NCBI GenBank assembly: GCA_003556835.1
Contig: PWQG01000023.1
Coordinates: 1-13,639, forward strand
Direction of reading: 5' to 3'
DNA from: Gammaproteobacteria bacterium
GTDB lineage: Bacteria; Pseudomonadota; Gammaproteobacteria; Pseudomonadales; Pseudohongiellaceae
DNA: 13,639 nucleotides
This document shows, one piece after another, positions 1 through 7,139 of this stretch; positions within the stretch are counted from its first letter, which is position 1, and every line of letters begins with the position of its first letter. The notes under the pieces are model-generated. The model saw only the letters and a program-made list of their open reading frames with translations, made no database searches and had not been told where the DNA came from. Made by a program: the position numbers and the translations under genes.

Positions 1-101
1 GCCCCCCAACCCCGAAAGACGCTACCGCCGGTGCCATCGTCCATTGTCAGGAGGGTGTACTCCGAATCTGGCAAACTCGGGATTCTTCAGGGAAAATTAC
101 T

Positions 102-204
102 GGAAAAAGGGAAAAAGGGGACAGATCCGGAAAAAGGGGACAGATCTATTTTCCGATTTATTTTCCGCGTGGTGTGCCAGAAAATAAATCTGTCCCCTTT
201 TCCC
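102..204. repeat. REP-like direct/inverted repeat with AAAAAGGGGACAGATC units
   Basis: An 18-bp unit, GGAAAAAGGGGACAGATC, occurs twice head to tail (110-127 and 129-146; period 19). A near copy lies in inverted orientation at 188-203. Inside, GATTTATTTTC (155-165) and GAAAATAAATC (180-190) form a perfect 11-bp inverted repeat around a 14-base loop, so the block can fold into a long hairpin. From memory, the AAATAAATCTGTCCCC motif recurs between genes in many gammaproteobacteria, often near REP-associated tyrosine (Y1) transposases. No transposase lies in this window, so if the element is mobile it is non-autonomous or a remnant. Confidence 0.65.
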
Positions 205-264
205 TTTTCCACCATTGCACGCTGGAGGGACCCCCGCCAAAATCCACCTTCGCAGTCAGCGTCC

Positions 265-370
265 GAGGGTTGGGTCGCCCGGGCAGGGACCCTCGGTCGC
301 CATGGATGGCGACCGCGGAGCGACCCAAGGATGGGTTCAAGCGTGTCCCAGCCCGGGCGCCCCAACCCTC
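265..370. repeat. Nested inverted-repeat element with central hairpin
   Basis: The 26-bp arms at 265-290 and 345-370 are reverse complements at 24 of 26 positions. Between them lies a perfect 10-bp hairpin (CGGTCGCCAT at 294-303, GG loop, ATGGCGACCG at 306-315). A second small hairpin follows (ACCCA 323-327, loop AGGA, TGGGT 332-336). The element ends 28 bases before the stop codon of the minus-strand membrane gene, so it could also act as an RNA-level 3' structure. The layout suggests a dispersed intergenic palindromic element, but only one copy is visible here. Confidence 0.6.
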
Positions 371-398
371 GGGCGCGAGCTACGAAGTACCCCCACCC

Positions 399-800
399 CT
401 AAGCAGTGACCCCAGGATCAGCCCTGGCCACCCGCGTATGCCGGACAAACACCACCGCCATCGTCACCATGCCAAGCAGTACCGCAATCGAAGCCACCGC
501 CATGAACGGCTCCAACACAGCAGGCGCCACAAACTGCCCATACATCAGGAACAGACTGCCCGTGAGCACCAGCGTGCCGGCCTGGTGGGCATAGAACTGG
601 AGCTGACTCGCCCGCCCGTCGCCGGGCAGATTCCAGAGCTTGTAGAAGGCACTGTAGATGAAGCTGATGACAAAACCGATCAGCAGGATATGGGCATGGG
701 TCACCATCTGTACATGGTTTTTTGAGGCGGCCATGTAGATGCCAAGCAGCAGCCCGATCAGGGCATACACAAGCGCAGTGAGTGCAAGTTTTCTGGCCAT
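399..800 (-). CDS. Small four-helix membrane protein, heme-copper oxidase subunit I-like
   Basis: This is a 133-residue integral membrane protein with four hydrophobic stretches, at about residues 5-25, 36-55, 73-92 and 97-119. Histidines sit at helix ends (His35 and His37 in THAH, and His72), a pattern like that of short proteins resembling a few helices of cytochrome oxidase or NO reductase subunit I. Such stand-alone small proteins are common in marine gammaproteobacteria and their function is not established. The ATG at 800 follows a good AAGGAG ribosome binding site. A perfect TATAAT lies upstream on the same strand. It is far too short to be a complete oxidase subunit, and heme binding is only a guess from the histidines. 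Confidence 0.75.
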   Translation of the reverse strand: MARKLALTALVYALIGLLLGIYMAASKNHVQMVTHAHILLIGFVISFIYSAFYKLWNLPGDGRASQLQFYAHQAGTLVLTGSLFLMYGQFVAPAVLEPFMAVASIAVLLGMVTMAVVFVRHTRVARADPGVTA

Positions 801-853
801 GAGGAACTCCTTTCTTGTTCTCGTTATTGGATAGACTCAGTTGGAACGAAAGG

Positions 854-859
854 ATTATA
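854..859 (-). promoter_or_regulatory. Candidate -10 box for the four-helix membrane gene
   Basis: A perfect TATAAT on the minus strand lies 53 bases upstream of the ATG at 800, next to a CCGATCGG palindrome (861-868). No good -35 hexamer is seen at 16-18 bases, so it may be a weak or activator-dependent promoter. Confidence 0.35.
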
Positions 860-905
860 ACCGATCGGCAGAAAAGTGCGCCAGCGGTTTTACGTGGTGG
901 CGGCT

Positions 906-1283
906 TTACTCGTCGTAGCTGGAGCCGATCAGGACGGTATTGCCCTCGCTGTCCCGAAACAGGGCGAAGCGTTGTTCCGGGTTCCAGGGCGCGGGGCGGG
1001 GGCCGTGGGTGAAAATTACGCCACGGGCCTGCAGTTCTTCATAGGTGGTTTCGACATCGTCAACCGCCAGCACCAGGGCCGGTAGATCGGATGGTTCTTC
1101 ATTGGGGCGGGGCACCAGCACGATGGCGGTTTCCCCACCAGGAATGCCCAGTTCGATCCAGCGCCAGTCAGGCTTGTAGGGTGTGTTCTGGAGTATGCGC
1201 ATGCCCAGCTTTTCGCGGTAAAAGCGGACGGCCCGTCGTTGGTTGCTGACGGGCAGGTTGGTGAACTTGATGTACTGCAGCAT
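906..1283 (-). CDS. VOC-family (glyoxalase/bleomycin-resistance fold) protein
   Basis: This 125-residue soluble cytoplasmic protein has the paired beta-alpha-beta-beta-beta layout of the vicinal oxygen chelate superfamily. Visible hallmarks are the N-terminal beta strand YIKFTNLPV, the helix motif FYREKLG (21-27), and the C-terminal strand segment ending in FRDSEGNTVLIGSS, which is typical of glyoxalase-like domains. Members bind a divalent metal and act as lyases, dioxygenases or resistance proteins; the substrate cannot be read from sequence. The frame stays open upstream to 1541, but conserved sequence begins at the ATG at 1283, and GGAG lies about 10 bases before it. The longer start would run through the divergent gene's promoter and coding region. 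It lies 105 bases upstream of the four-helix membrane gene on the same strand. Confidence 0.85.
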   Translation of the reverse strand: MLQYIKFTNLPVSNQRRAVRFYREKLGMRILQNTPYKPDWRWIELGIPGGETAIVLVPRPNEEPSDLPALVLAVDDVETTYEELQARGVIFTHGPRPAPWNPEQRFALFRDSEGNTVLIGSSYDE

Positions 1284-1362
1284 TGGATCAGGCTCCGGGG
1301 ACTGAGGGGATTCTAGCAGATTTCCCTGCCGGGGGAACCACCCTACGCCACTGCCGATTGCC

Positions 1363-1391
1363 TTGTTGTCCATACCGCCTTGGCGCATAAT
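1363..1391 (+). promoter_or_regulatory. Candidate sigma-70 promoter for the FG-GAP lipoprotein gene
   Basis: TTGTTG (1363-1368) and CATAAT (1386-1391) are separated by exactly 17 bases, placing a start of transcription near 1398, about 30 bases before the ATG at 1428. The -10 matches five of six consensus bases; the -35 match is weaker. Confidence 0.4.
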
Positions 1392-1427
1392 CGCCAGCTG
1401 ACAGATGTATTCAGAGGAGCGGAAATA

Positions 1428-2675
1428 ATGCCAACGGTACCGGCTGCCGTGCATCGTTATTGTGTGCTGGGGCTGGCGCTGTCCCTTTCGGCCCTGGGCG
1501 CCTGTCAGATGGCGGATGCGCAACGGGGCGACTTTGTCCAATTCGACCGGAAAGTACTGGATGACAATCTACCGGGCGCCTACGGCCTGGCGATCGCTGA
1601 CCTGGATGCGGATGGCCTGCCGGATGTACTGGCGCTGTCGAATACCCCGGGTGAGTTGCGCTGGTACGCTGCGCCGGACTGGCAGGCAACACGCATAAGC
1701 ACCGGCACGGAGGCGCTGATTGATGTGGCCCCCTTTGATATCACCGGGAATGGTCTCCAGGACCTGGTCCTGGCCAGTGAGTTCAGCTTGCGTGATCCGG
1801 ATGCTGGCGGACTGGTCAGTTGGTTGGAAAATCCGGGCTCGGTGCCCGGGGAGCAGCAACTGCGTGACGATGACGCGCATTGGCAGCGCCATACCATCGA
1901 TCGCATACCTGCCTCGCACCGGCTGCGCTGGGCCGATGTCAGCGGACGCGGCCATCCCGTGCTGATCAATCTTCCCATCATTGATGCAGAGGCTTCGGCG
2001 CCTGACTATGCTGGCGGTGTGCGCCTGACCGCGTACAACATCCCCCCGGATCCGCGGCGGCGCTGGGGGTCGGTGGTGGTTGATGACAATCTGGAAATGG
2101 CACATGGCCTGCTGGTCTACGACTGGAACGGTGATGGCCGGGAGCAGCTGCTCACGGCCAGTTACAGTGGTGTAGACCTGTTCAGCTTCGCCAGTGGCGG
2201 ACGTTTCGTCGAACACCGTAACCTGCTGTCCGCCACAGAAACCCAACGCCCGGCAGCCGGAATCAGTGATCTGGGCGTGGGGTATTCAAACCGGGAGGAC
2301 CGGCGTTTCATCGCAACCATCGAACCCTGGCACGGCAACAATGTCGTGGTGTATCGGCCTGGATCGGATGGCGGTGAACCCTGGCAAAGGGAAGTCATTG
2401 ATGAAGGCCTGAGCAGCGGTCACGCCATTGTCGTGGCGGACCTGAACAATGATGGCTACGACGAGATCATTGCCGGGGGGCGGGGGGCGCCCTACCGCCT
2501 GAACATCTATCGCTATGATCCGGAGAGCAGGAGCTGGAATACACAGTTGCTGGATGACTCCGTCGCGGTCTCCGGCCTGGCCATTGCCGATCTGACCGGC
2601 AACGGCTACCAAGACATTGTCGCGGCCGGCATGGCCACGGCAGATGTGGTGCTCTATCGCAACAGCGGGCGCTAG
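1428..2675 (+). CDS. FG-GAP/VCBS-repeat lipoprotein
   Basis: This is a 415-residue exported protein. The N-terminus has a hydrophobic stretch ending in a lipobox-like LGAC, so Cys26 is the probable lipidated residue and the protein is likely membrane anchored. The rest is built of FG-GAP/VCBS-type repeats with calcium-binding D-x-D-x-D-G-like loops: DLDADGLPD, DITGNGLQD, DWNGDGREQ, DLNNDGYDE and DLTGNGYQD. This predicts an integrin-alpha-like beta-propeller. Such proteins bind surfaces, polysaccharides or partner proteins; no catalytic motif was found and no specific role is assigned. The ATG at 1428 is preferred over an upstream in-frame start at 1380 because AGAGGAG lies just before it and the signal sequence begins there. 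It is convergent with the amidohydrolase, with a 77-base gap. Confidence 0.85.
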   Translation: MPTVPAAVHRYCVLGLALSLSALGACQMADAQRGDFVQFDRKVLDDNLPGAYGLAIADLDADGLPDVLALSNTPGELRWYAAPDWQATRISTGTEALIDVAPFDITGNGLQDLVLASEFSLRDPDAGGLVSWLENPGSVPGEQQLRDDDAHWQRHTIDRIPASHRLRWADVSGRGHPVLINLPIIDAEASAPDYAGGVRLTAYNIPPDPRRRWGSVVVDDNLEMAHGLLVYDWNGDGREQLLTASYSGVDLFSFASGGRFVEHRNLLSATETQRPAAGISDLGVGYSNREDRRFIATIEPWHGNNVVVYRPGSDGGEPWQREVIDEGLSSGHAIVVADLNNDGYDEIIAGGRGAPYRLNIYRYDPESRSWNTQLLDDSVAVSGLAIADLTGNGYQDIVAAGMATADVVLYRNSGR

Positions 2676-2752
2676 CGGGCAAATCCGCCATCCGCAGCAT
2701 CCCAGGCGGTAAAGGCAGTGTGCGCCAACCTCAGGAAGCGCCGCTCATCGAT

Positions 2753-4042
2753 TCAATCGGCGTCCGGCACACGGTTTCCGGCGATACGCACCTGTTCGAT
2801 GCTACGGGTGTTGCGAATATCGTCCAGCGGATTTTCGCGCAGGATCACCATGTCGGCCCAATGGCCGGCTTCCAGGGTGCCGAGGTCTTCCAGGCCCATG
2901 CAGCGTGCGGCCCCGCCCGTGGCTGAATACAGGATTTCCGCCGGTGTAAGGCCGGCCTCTGCCATCATTTCCATCTCCAGATGCTCGAAATAGCCCTGGA
3001 AGCGCCCGGCAACCCCGCTATCCGTGCCCATGGCCACGCCCACGCCGGCATCGGACAATAACTTCAGGTTGGCCCTTGCGATCGGCAGTGCCGCCCTGAA
3101 GCCTTCGGCCATCGGACTTTCCTGCATGGCGCGCTGCCGATCCGGCTCGAGCAGGGTCTCGATCACGGCATCATCAACCTCACGCCGGAAAAAGGGGTCG
3201 GAAAAGAAATCGGGCTCTTCCGCATAAACAAAGGTCGACAGCTCCCGGGTCAGGGTCGGATTGAAGCAGACGTCCCGCGCCAGCATCTGGTCGATCAGGG
3301 CCTGGTCCACATGCTGGTCGCGGATGCTGTGCGCGATCAGGTCGGCATTGAGCTCGAGCAGGGCGCGGGCGTCCTCCAGGTAGAAAATGTGCACGGCCAG
3401 GGGGATGTCATGCTCCATTGAGCGAACGGCAATCGCCTCGTACACCTCTGGCGCCATTTTCTGTCCTCGCCCCAGGAAATCATCCACCCGGATCTTGATG
3501 TAATCCGGATTCATGTCGGCCACCCGGTCCACCGCTATGCGCGCGGCTTCGGGGGAGCCCGGATTGAGCACCGGCCCGGCGACAAAGATTCGGGCGTGAT
3601 CGAGGTCGCTGCGCTCCTGTGCGTCGCGGATGACGAAGGCTTCGTCTTCATCGCCACCCAGACTGACCGCCGTGGTGATTCCATAGCGGGCGTACAGTCC
3701 AAGCTGACGCAGCACATTGTCCTCACTGTAGTGGCCGGATTCGAGTCCGCGTACATCGCCGACATGGGCGTGGGCATTGATCAGCCCGGGGATGAGGTAG
3801 CGGCCGGTCAGGTCTATGCGCTCGGCATCGCCGGGGATCTCGACTTCGCTCCGACTGCCGACCGCAACAATGCGGCCGTCACGGACCAGCACCACGGCGT
3901 CTTCGGTCATGGTGCTGCCGCCTTCGTCAATGGCCGTGCCGTCGATGATCGTGGCGCCAACGAAGGCACGGGTGTCGGCAGCGACCGGTGCCGTTGCAAG
4001 CAGGGTGGAGAGCAACAGGGAAAACAGTATCTTGCCTGGCAT
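2753..4042 (-). CDS. Exported metal-dependent amidohydrolase (COG1228, imidazolonepropionase/prolidase-like)
   Basis: This 429-residue protein has a signal peptide (residues 1-22, ending PVAA). The amidohydrolase beta/alpha barrel shows the full metal site: His91-Ala-His93 in LINAHAH, Lys183 in YIKI (probable carboxylated bridging lysine), His218 (LAVH), His238 (IAHS) and Asp341 (MGTDSG). The C-terminal beta-sandwich element GHWADMVILRENPL is also typical. Relatives hydrolyse dipeptides such as Xaa-Pro, N-acyl amino acids or cyclic amides; the exact substrate cannot be read. The ATG at 4042 follows a strong GAGGAGGT site and begins the signal peptide, so the longer open frame to 4201 is rejected. 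It is divergent from the quinoprotein dehydrogenase, with promoters sharing a 178-base gap. Confidence 0.9.
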   Translation of the reverse strand: MPGKILFSLLLSTLLATAPVAADTRAFVGATIIDGTAIDEGGSTMTEDAVVLVRDGRIVAVGSRSEVEIPGDAERIDLTGRYLIPGLINAHAHVGDVRGLESGHYSEDNVLRQLGLYARYGITTAVSLGGDEDEAFVIRDAQERSDLDHARIFVAGPVLNPGSPEAARIAVDRVADMNPDYIKIRVDDFLGRGQKMAPEVYEAIAVRSMEHDIPLAVHIFYLEDARALLELNADLIAHSIRDQHVDQALIDQMLARDVCFNPTLTRELSTFVYAEEPDFFSDPFFRREVDDAVIETLLEPDRQRAMQESPMAEGFRAALPIARANLKLLSDAGVGVAMGTDSGVAGRFQGYFEHLEMEMMAEAGLTPAEILYSATGGAARCMGLEDLGTLEAGHWADMVILRENPLDDIRNTRSIEQVRIAGNRVPDAD

Positions 4043-4075
4043 TTTGGACCTCCTCGGGCGCCTCTGGATGATTCC

Positions 4076-4104
4076 ATTATGCGTGGAGCCCGTCGGGCCT
4101 GCAA
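4076..4104 (-). promoter_or_regulatory. Candidate promoter for the amidohydrolase gene
   Basis: On the minus strand TTGCAG (4104-4099) and CATAAT (4081-4076) are spaced by 17 bases, about 35-60 bases upstream of the ATG at 4042. The -10 matches five of six consensus bases and the -35 three of six. Confidence 0.4.
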
Positions 4105-4126
4105 GGCAGTGGCCCGGCATTGTCGA

Positions 4127-4156
4127 TTGACAGCCCCAAGGTGTTTGTAGGTTAAT
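4127..4156 (+). promoter_or_regulatory. Candidate promoter for the quinoprotein dehydrogenase-cytochrome operon
   Basis: A perfect TTGACA (4127-4132) is followed after 18 bases by GTTAAT (4151-4156, four of six consensus bases), giving a start near 4163 and a leader of about 58 bases. It lies back to back with the amidohydrolase promoter, 22 bases apart. Confidence 0.45.
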
Positions 4157-4220
4157 GCCAGCTGTTGGGTGACGCTGGCTGCACTGCGTCAGGATGAACA
4201 AGAATCAATCAGGATGACCC

Positions 4221-5873
4221 ATGTCGAGAATTCGCTCACTGCTGGCCAGCGCTATGGTTGGCCTTTCCTTTCTGGCCGGTACTGCACTGGCTGCTCCGGT
4301 GACCACGGAAATGCTGGAGAATGCCCAGCAGCACTCCGACCGCTGGATCCACTATGGCAAGAACTACGGCGCCTGGCGTTATATGCCGGACGACAACATC
4401 AATCGTGACAATGTCGAGCGCCTGGCACCCAAATGGTTGCATCAGGTCGGCATCACCGGTGGAGCCATGCAGGTCAGTGCGGCTGTACATGACGGGCGCA
4501 TGTACCTCACCACAGCCAACAGTCACCTGATTGTGGTGGATCCGCTGACCGGGGAAACCCTCTGGCGTTACGATCATGACTTCAGCAGTGTGGATCTGTG
4601 CTGTGGCCCGCACAATCGTGGTGTGGCACTGTACGACGACATGGTGATCTGGGGCACCCTCGACGCCCGCTTGATGGCCTTTGATGCTGAAAGCGGCTTG
4701 CAGCTCTGGGATACGCAGGTGGCAGACCACCGTGCATCCTTTTCGATCACTGCGGCGCCACTGATCGTCAAGGATCTCGCCTTGATTGGAGTGGGCGGTG
4801 GTGAATTCGGCATCCGCGGTTTCATTGATGCCTACAACGTCCATACCGGCGAACACGTCTGGCGTTTCTACACCATCCCGGAAGAGGGAGAGCCGGGCAA
4901 TGAGACCTGGGAGGGAGATTCCTGGAAGACCGGTGGTGCGCCGACATGGGTCACCGGCACCTATGATCCCGAGCTGGATCTGATCTACTGGGGCACCGGT
5001 AATCCCTGGCCGGACCTGAACAATGAAGTGCGTCGTGGTGACAACCTCTATGCCAACTCGGTGGTGGCCCTGGATGCCGACAGCGGCGAGTTGGTCTGGC
5101 ATTTCCAGGAGTCGCCGCGTGATGAATTCGATCATGATGCCACCAGTGAGCCGATGATCATCGACCTTCCCCACGAGGGTGAGATGCGCAAGATGATCGT
5201 TCACGTGGGGCGCAACGGACATGTCTATGCGCTTGACCGGGAGAATGGCGAATTCCTCTGGGCCGAGGAGTACACCAAGGTGAACTGGGCCTACCGTGAT
5301 GAGCGTGGCGTGCCAACCCTGAAGCCGGAATTGTATGATCCGGCTGATACAGTGGTATTCCCCGGGCTCTACGGGGGCAAGAACTGGCCTCCGGCTTCCT
5401 ACAGCCCGGATACCGGCATGATCTATATTCCTACTCATGAACGCGGTACCCGGTTCGTGCGTGCGGATCGACCGGGTCGGCCCGGCACCATGGATCTGGG
5501 CGGTATTCCCATTTTCGAGGATGAGGCAGCCGGCTATGTGGTGGCCTTTGACCTGGAAAGCCGTGAGATTGCCTGGCAGTTCGAAACCCCGGGTGGTCCG
5601 ACCTGGGCCGGTACCCTGACCACCGGCGGAGGCCTGGTGTTTGCCGGTTCCCCGGACGGCTATCTGCGGGCCTTCAATGATGAGACCGGCGAGGTGTTGT
5701 GGCAGTTCCAGACCGGCAGTGGCATCTACGCACCGCCCACCAGCTTCACTATAGATGGCAGGCAGTACATCGGTGTGGCTTCAGGCTGGCGACATCCGGT
5801 AACCCGTGATGGTGTGGGTAGTGGCCAGACGCCGGCTACCTATATCCTGTTCGAACTGGTGGGTGGGGAGTAA
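4221..5873 (+). CDS. PQQ-dependent alcohol dehydrogenase, predicted lanthanide type
   Basis: This 550-residue periplasmic quinoprotein oxidises an alcohol and passes electrons to a cytochrome c. Residues 1-24 are a signal peptide (cut after ALA). The body is an eight-bladed propeller with repeated tryptophan-docking motifs such as DPLTGETLWRY, DADSGELVWHF and DRENGEFLWAE. Active-site residues line up with methanol dehydrogenase: vicinal Cys127-Cys128 (DLCCGP), Glu195 (GGEFGIRG), Asn261 (TGNP), catalytic Asp304 and Arg331. Asp306, two residues after Asp304, is the extra metal ligand that marks lanthanide enzymes such as XoxF and ExaF/PedH; calcium enzymes have Ala, Ser or Thr there. There is no CxxCH, so it is a pure quinoprotein. 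AGGA lies six bases before the ATG. The alcohol substrate is not known, and no PQQ synthesis genes are in the window. Confidence 0.92.
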   Translation: MSRIRSLLASAMVGLSFLAGTALAAPVTTEMLENAQQHSDRWIHYGKNYGAWRYMPDDNINRDNVERLAPKWLHQVGITGGAMQVSAAVHDGRMYLTTANSHLIVVDPLTGETLWRYDHDFSSVDLCCGPHNRGVALYDDMVIWGTLDARLMAFDAESGLQLWDTQVADHRASFSITAAPLIVKDLALIGVGGGEFGIRGFIDAYNVHTGEHVWRFYTIPEEGEPGNETWEGDSWKTGGAPTWVTGTYDPELDLIYWGTGNPWPDLNNEVRRGDNLYANSVVALDADSGELVWHFQESPRDEFDHDATSEPMIIDLPHEGEMRKMIVHVGRNGHVYALDRENGEFLWAEEYTKVNWAYRDERGVPTLKPELYDPADTVVFPGLYGGKNWPPASYSPDTGMIYIPTHERGTRFVRADRPGRPGTMDLGGIPIFEDEAAGYVVAFDLESREIAWQFETPGGPTWAGTLTTGGGLVFAGSPDGYLRAFNDETGEVLWQFQTGSGIYAPPTSFTIDGRQYIGVASGWRHPVTRDGVGSGQTPATYILFELVGGE

Positions 5874-5882
5874 TTGCGAGTG

Positions 5883-6653
5883 ATGTTCCGATACCGACAA
5901 ATAATGACCGCCTGTATTGCCATGGCCGGGCTGTGGGCTGCACAGCTCCAGGCCGGACCGGCCGAGGGTGGTGTGATCTACAATGATTTCTGTGTGGTCT
6001 GCCATGGACAACTGGGTGAAGGCGAGACCATGGGCAAGTCCCTGGTCGATCAGCAGGCCAGGGATCTCAGTGATGACGCGCTGATTGCCGTGATTCGGGA
6101 TGGGCGTGCCGGCACGGGTATGGTGGCCTATGGCACCTCTTTCAACGAGGAGGAAATCCTGGACCTGGCCGGTTATGTGCGGGTGCTTCAGGGAGGAACC
6201 GGATTGGATGATGATACCTTGGCCGATATTGACCAGGGTGACCCTGTGATCAATGAGGGGCGACGGGTATTTACTGAAGTGGCTGGATGTATCAGTTGTC
6301 ATAGTTATCGCGAGCAGGGCGGTGTTGTGGGGCCAGCCCTGGATGGTGTCAGTGACCGGCTCAGTGCCGAGCGTTTGCGTCAGGTATTGGTGTTTCCCGA
6401 TGATTATCTGACGGACGGGTATGAGATCAAGCGTCTGCAACTGGATGATGGTCGCGAGCTTGTGGGCCGTTTCCGCAATGAAACCGACACGAGCATCCAG
6501 ATACTCAGCGAGGATGGTCGTTTGTGGACCACCTACTTCAAGGATGATGTGGTAAACATGGAAACGGTGGATGGTTCGTTGATGCCGCCGGTCTATCGCA
6601 GTCTGGATTCGGATCAGCAACAGGCATTGATGATTTTTCTGCGCTCGCTGTAA
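5883..6653 (+). CDS. Diheme cytochrome c, probable electron acceptor of the quinoprotein
   Basis: This 256-residue exported protein has a signal peptide ending LQA at about residue 24 and two c-type heme sites, Cys37-V-V-Cys40-His41 and Cys136-I-S-Cys139-His140. The first domain (about 28-104) is an ordinary class I cytochrome c. The second heme domain continues into a C-terminal segment (YEIKRLQLDDGRELVG ... SLMPPVYRSLD) that resembles the Pirellula/Verrucomicrobium-type heme-binding domain better known from planctomycetes. The gene begins within 10 bases of the dehydrogenase stop, so the two are surely co-transcribed and this protein should carry electrons from the dehydrogenase to the respiratory chain. 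The ATG at 5883 was chosen; a GTG at 5880 is equally possible and is better spaced from GGAG at 5867-5870. The mature protein is the same either way. Confidence 0.88.
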   Translation: MFRYRQIMTACIAMAGLWAAQLQAGPAEGGVIYNDFCVVCHGQLGEGETMGKSLVDQQARDLSDDALIAVIRDGRAGTGMVAYGTSFNEEEILDLAGYVRVLQGGTGLDDDTLADIDQGDPVINEGRRVFTEVAGCISCHSYREQGGVVGPALDGVSDRLSAERLRQVLVFPDDYLTDGYEIKRLQLDDGRELVGRFRNETDTSIQILSEDGRLWTTYFKDDVVNMETVDGSLMPPVYRSLDSDQQQALMIFLRSL

Positions 6654-6733
6654 TGCGGCGTGGGAATTGACAGGGAGTCCCGGCCTGGCCGGCACCATGA
6701 AGTACACTCACGTAAGGTAAATGGAGAGACATT

Positions 6734-7120
6734 ATGAAAATCGCACTTTTACGATCCCCCCTGATTCACTCGCTGGCGCTGTTCCTGCTGATGGCCTTCG
6801 GTTGGCATAGCCAGGCTTCCGCGGACATGGTCGGCACCGCCGATCTGCTGGCCAGTAACCAGGTGCAGCAGCAGCGAGCTGACGTGCAGACCTTCCTGGC
6901 ACGTGACGAGGTCCGGCAGCAACTGATGGCGCGTGGCGTGGACGCGGACGCAGCCAGCGAACGGATTGCTGCCCTGAGTGCATCCGAATTGGCGACACTG
7001 CACGGCCAGATCGATGAATTGCCGGTTGGTGAGGGCCTGCTGGAAACCGTATTGTTCCTGTTGGTGATTTTCATGTTGCTGGACATCGCCGGCATCACTG
7101 ACATCTTCCCGGGACTCTGA
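6734..7120 (+). CDS. PA2779-family (DUF6627) membrane protein
   Basis: This 128-residue protein has an N-terminal signal sequence (1-30, ending SQASA), a helical middle rich in Gln, Arg and Glu (about 36-93), and a C-terminal membrane helix ending in the family's characteristic LLDIAGITDIFPGL. The family is named after a Pseudomonas aeruginosa protein of unknown function. It is usually encoded beside a PA2778-family C39-like cysteine peptidase; none is present here. GGAG lies a few bases before the ATG. Transcription may come from the cytochrome operon 80 bases upstream or from its own promoter. TTGACA occurs at 6667, but no -10 box is seen at the right distance. A strong hairpin follows the stop. 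Confidence 0.85.
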   Translation: MKIALLRSPLIHSLALFLLMAFGWHSQASADMVGTADLLASNQVQQQRADVQTFLARDEVRQQLMARGVDADAASERIAALSASELATLHGQIDELPVGEGLLETVLFLLVIFMLLDIAGITDIFPGL

Positions 7121-7139
7121 GTCTCTGGAAAGTGGATTG

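Larger units (their letters stand above)
1..398. other. Gene-free region holding two structured repeats
   Basis: No open frame here looks like a real protein; the frames that are open are driven by GC bias and by the repeats listed separately. The first 100 bases show nothing clear. On the minus strand, 80 to 1 reads as a plausible short peptide running off the window, but no ribosome binding site supports a start there, so no gene is called. Confidence 0.6.

Noticed and set aside
1..80. Minus-strand frame reading SEYTLLTMDDGTGG and running off the left edge, possibly the start of a gene at 44
   Set aside because: No ribosome binding site precedes the ATG, the stretch is too short to recognise, and a stop codon closes the frame not far upstream.
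174..725. Plus-strand open frame of 183 codons antisense to the four-helix membrane gene
   Set aside because: It is a GC-driven shadow crossing two repeats; the protein is low-complexity His/Arg-rich with no family likeness, while the opposite strand encodes a clear membrane protein.
2676..2752. Possible bidirectional terminator between the convergent lipoprotein and amidohydrolase genes
   Set aside because: Only short GCGG/CCGC pairings with no T-tracts were found.
4236..5438. Minus-strand open frame of 400 codons opposite the quinoprotein gene
   Set aside because: It is the antisense shadow of a gene whose active-site residues are all in place.
6667..6695. Perfect TTGACA and a CCGGCC-T-GGCCGG palindrome before the PA2779-family gene, as promoter or terminator
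   Set aside because: No -10 hexamer lies at 16-18 bases, and the palindrome has no T-run, so neither role can be supported.
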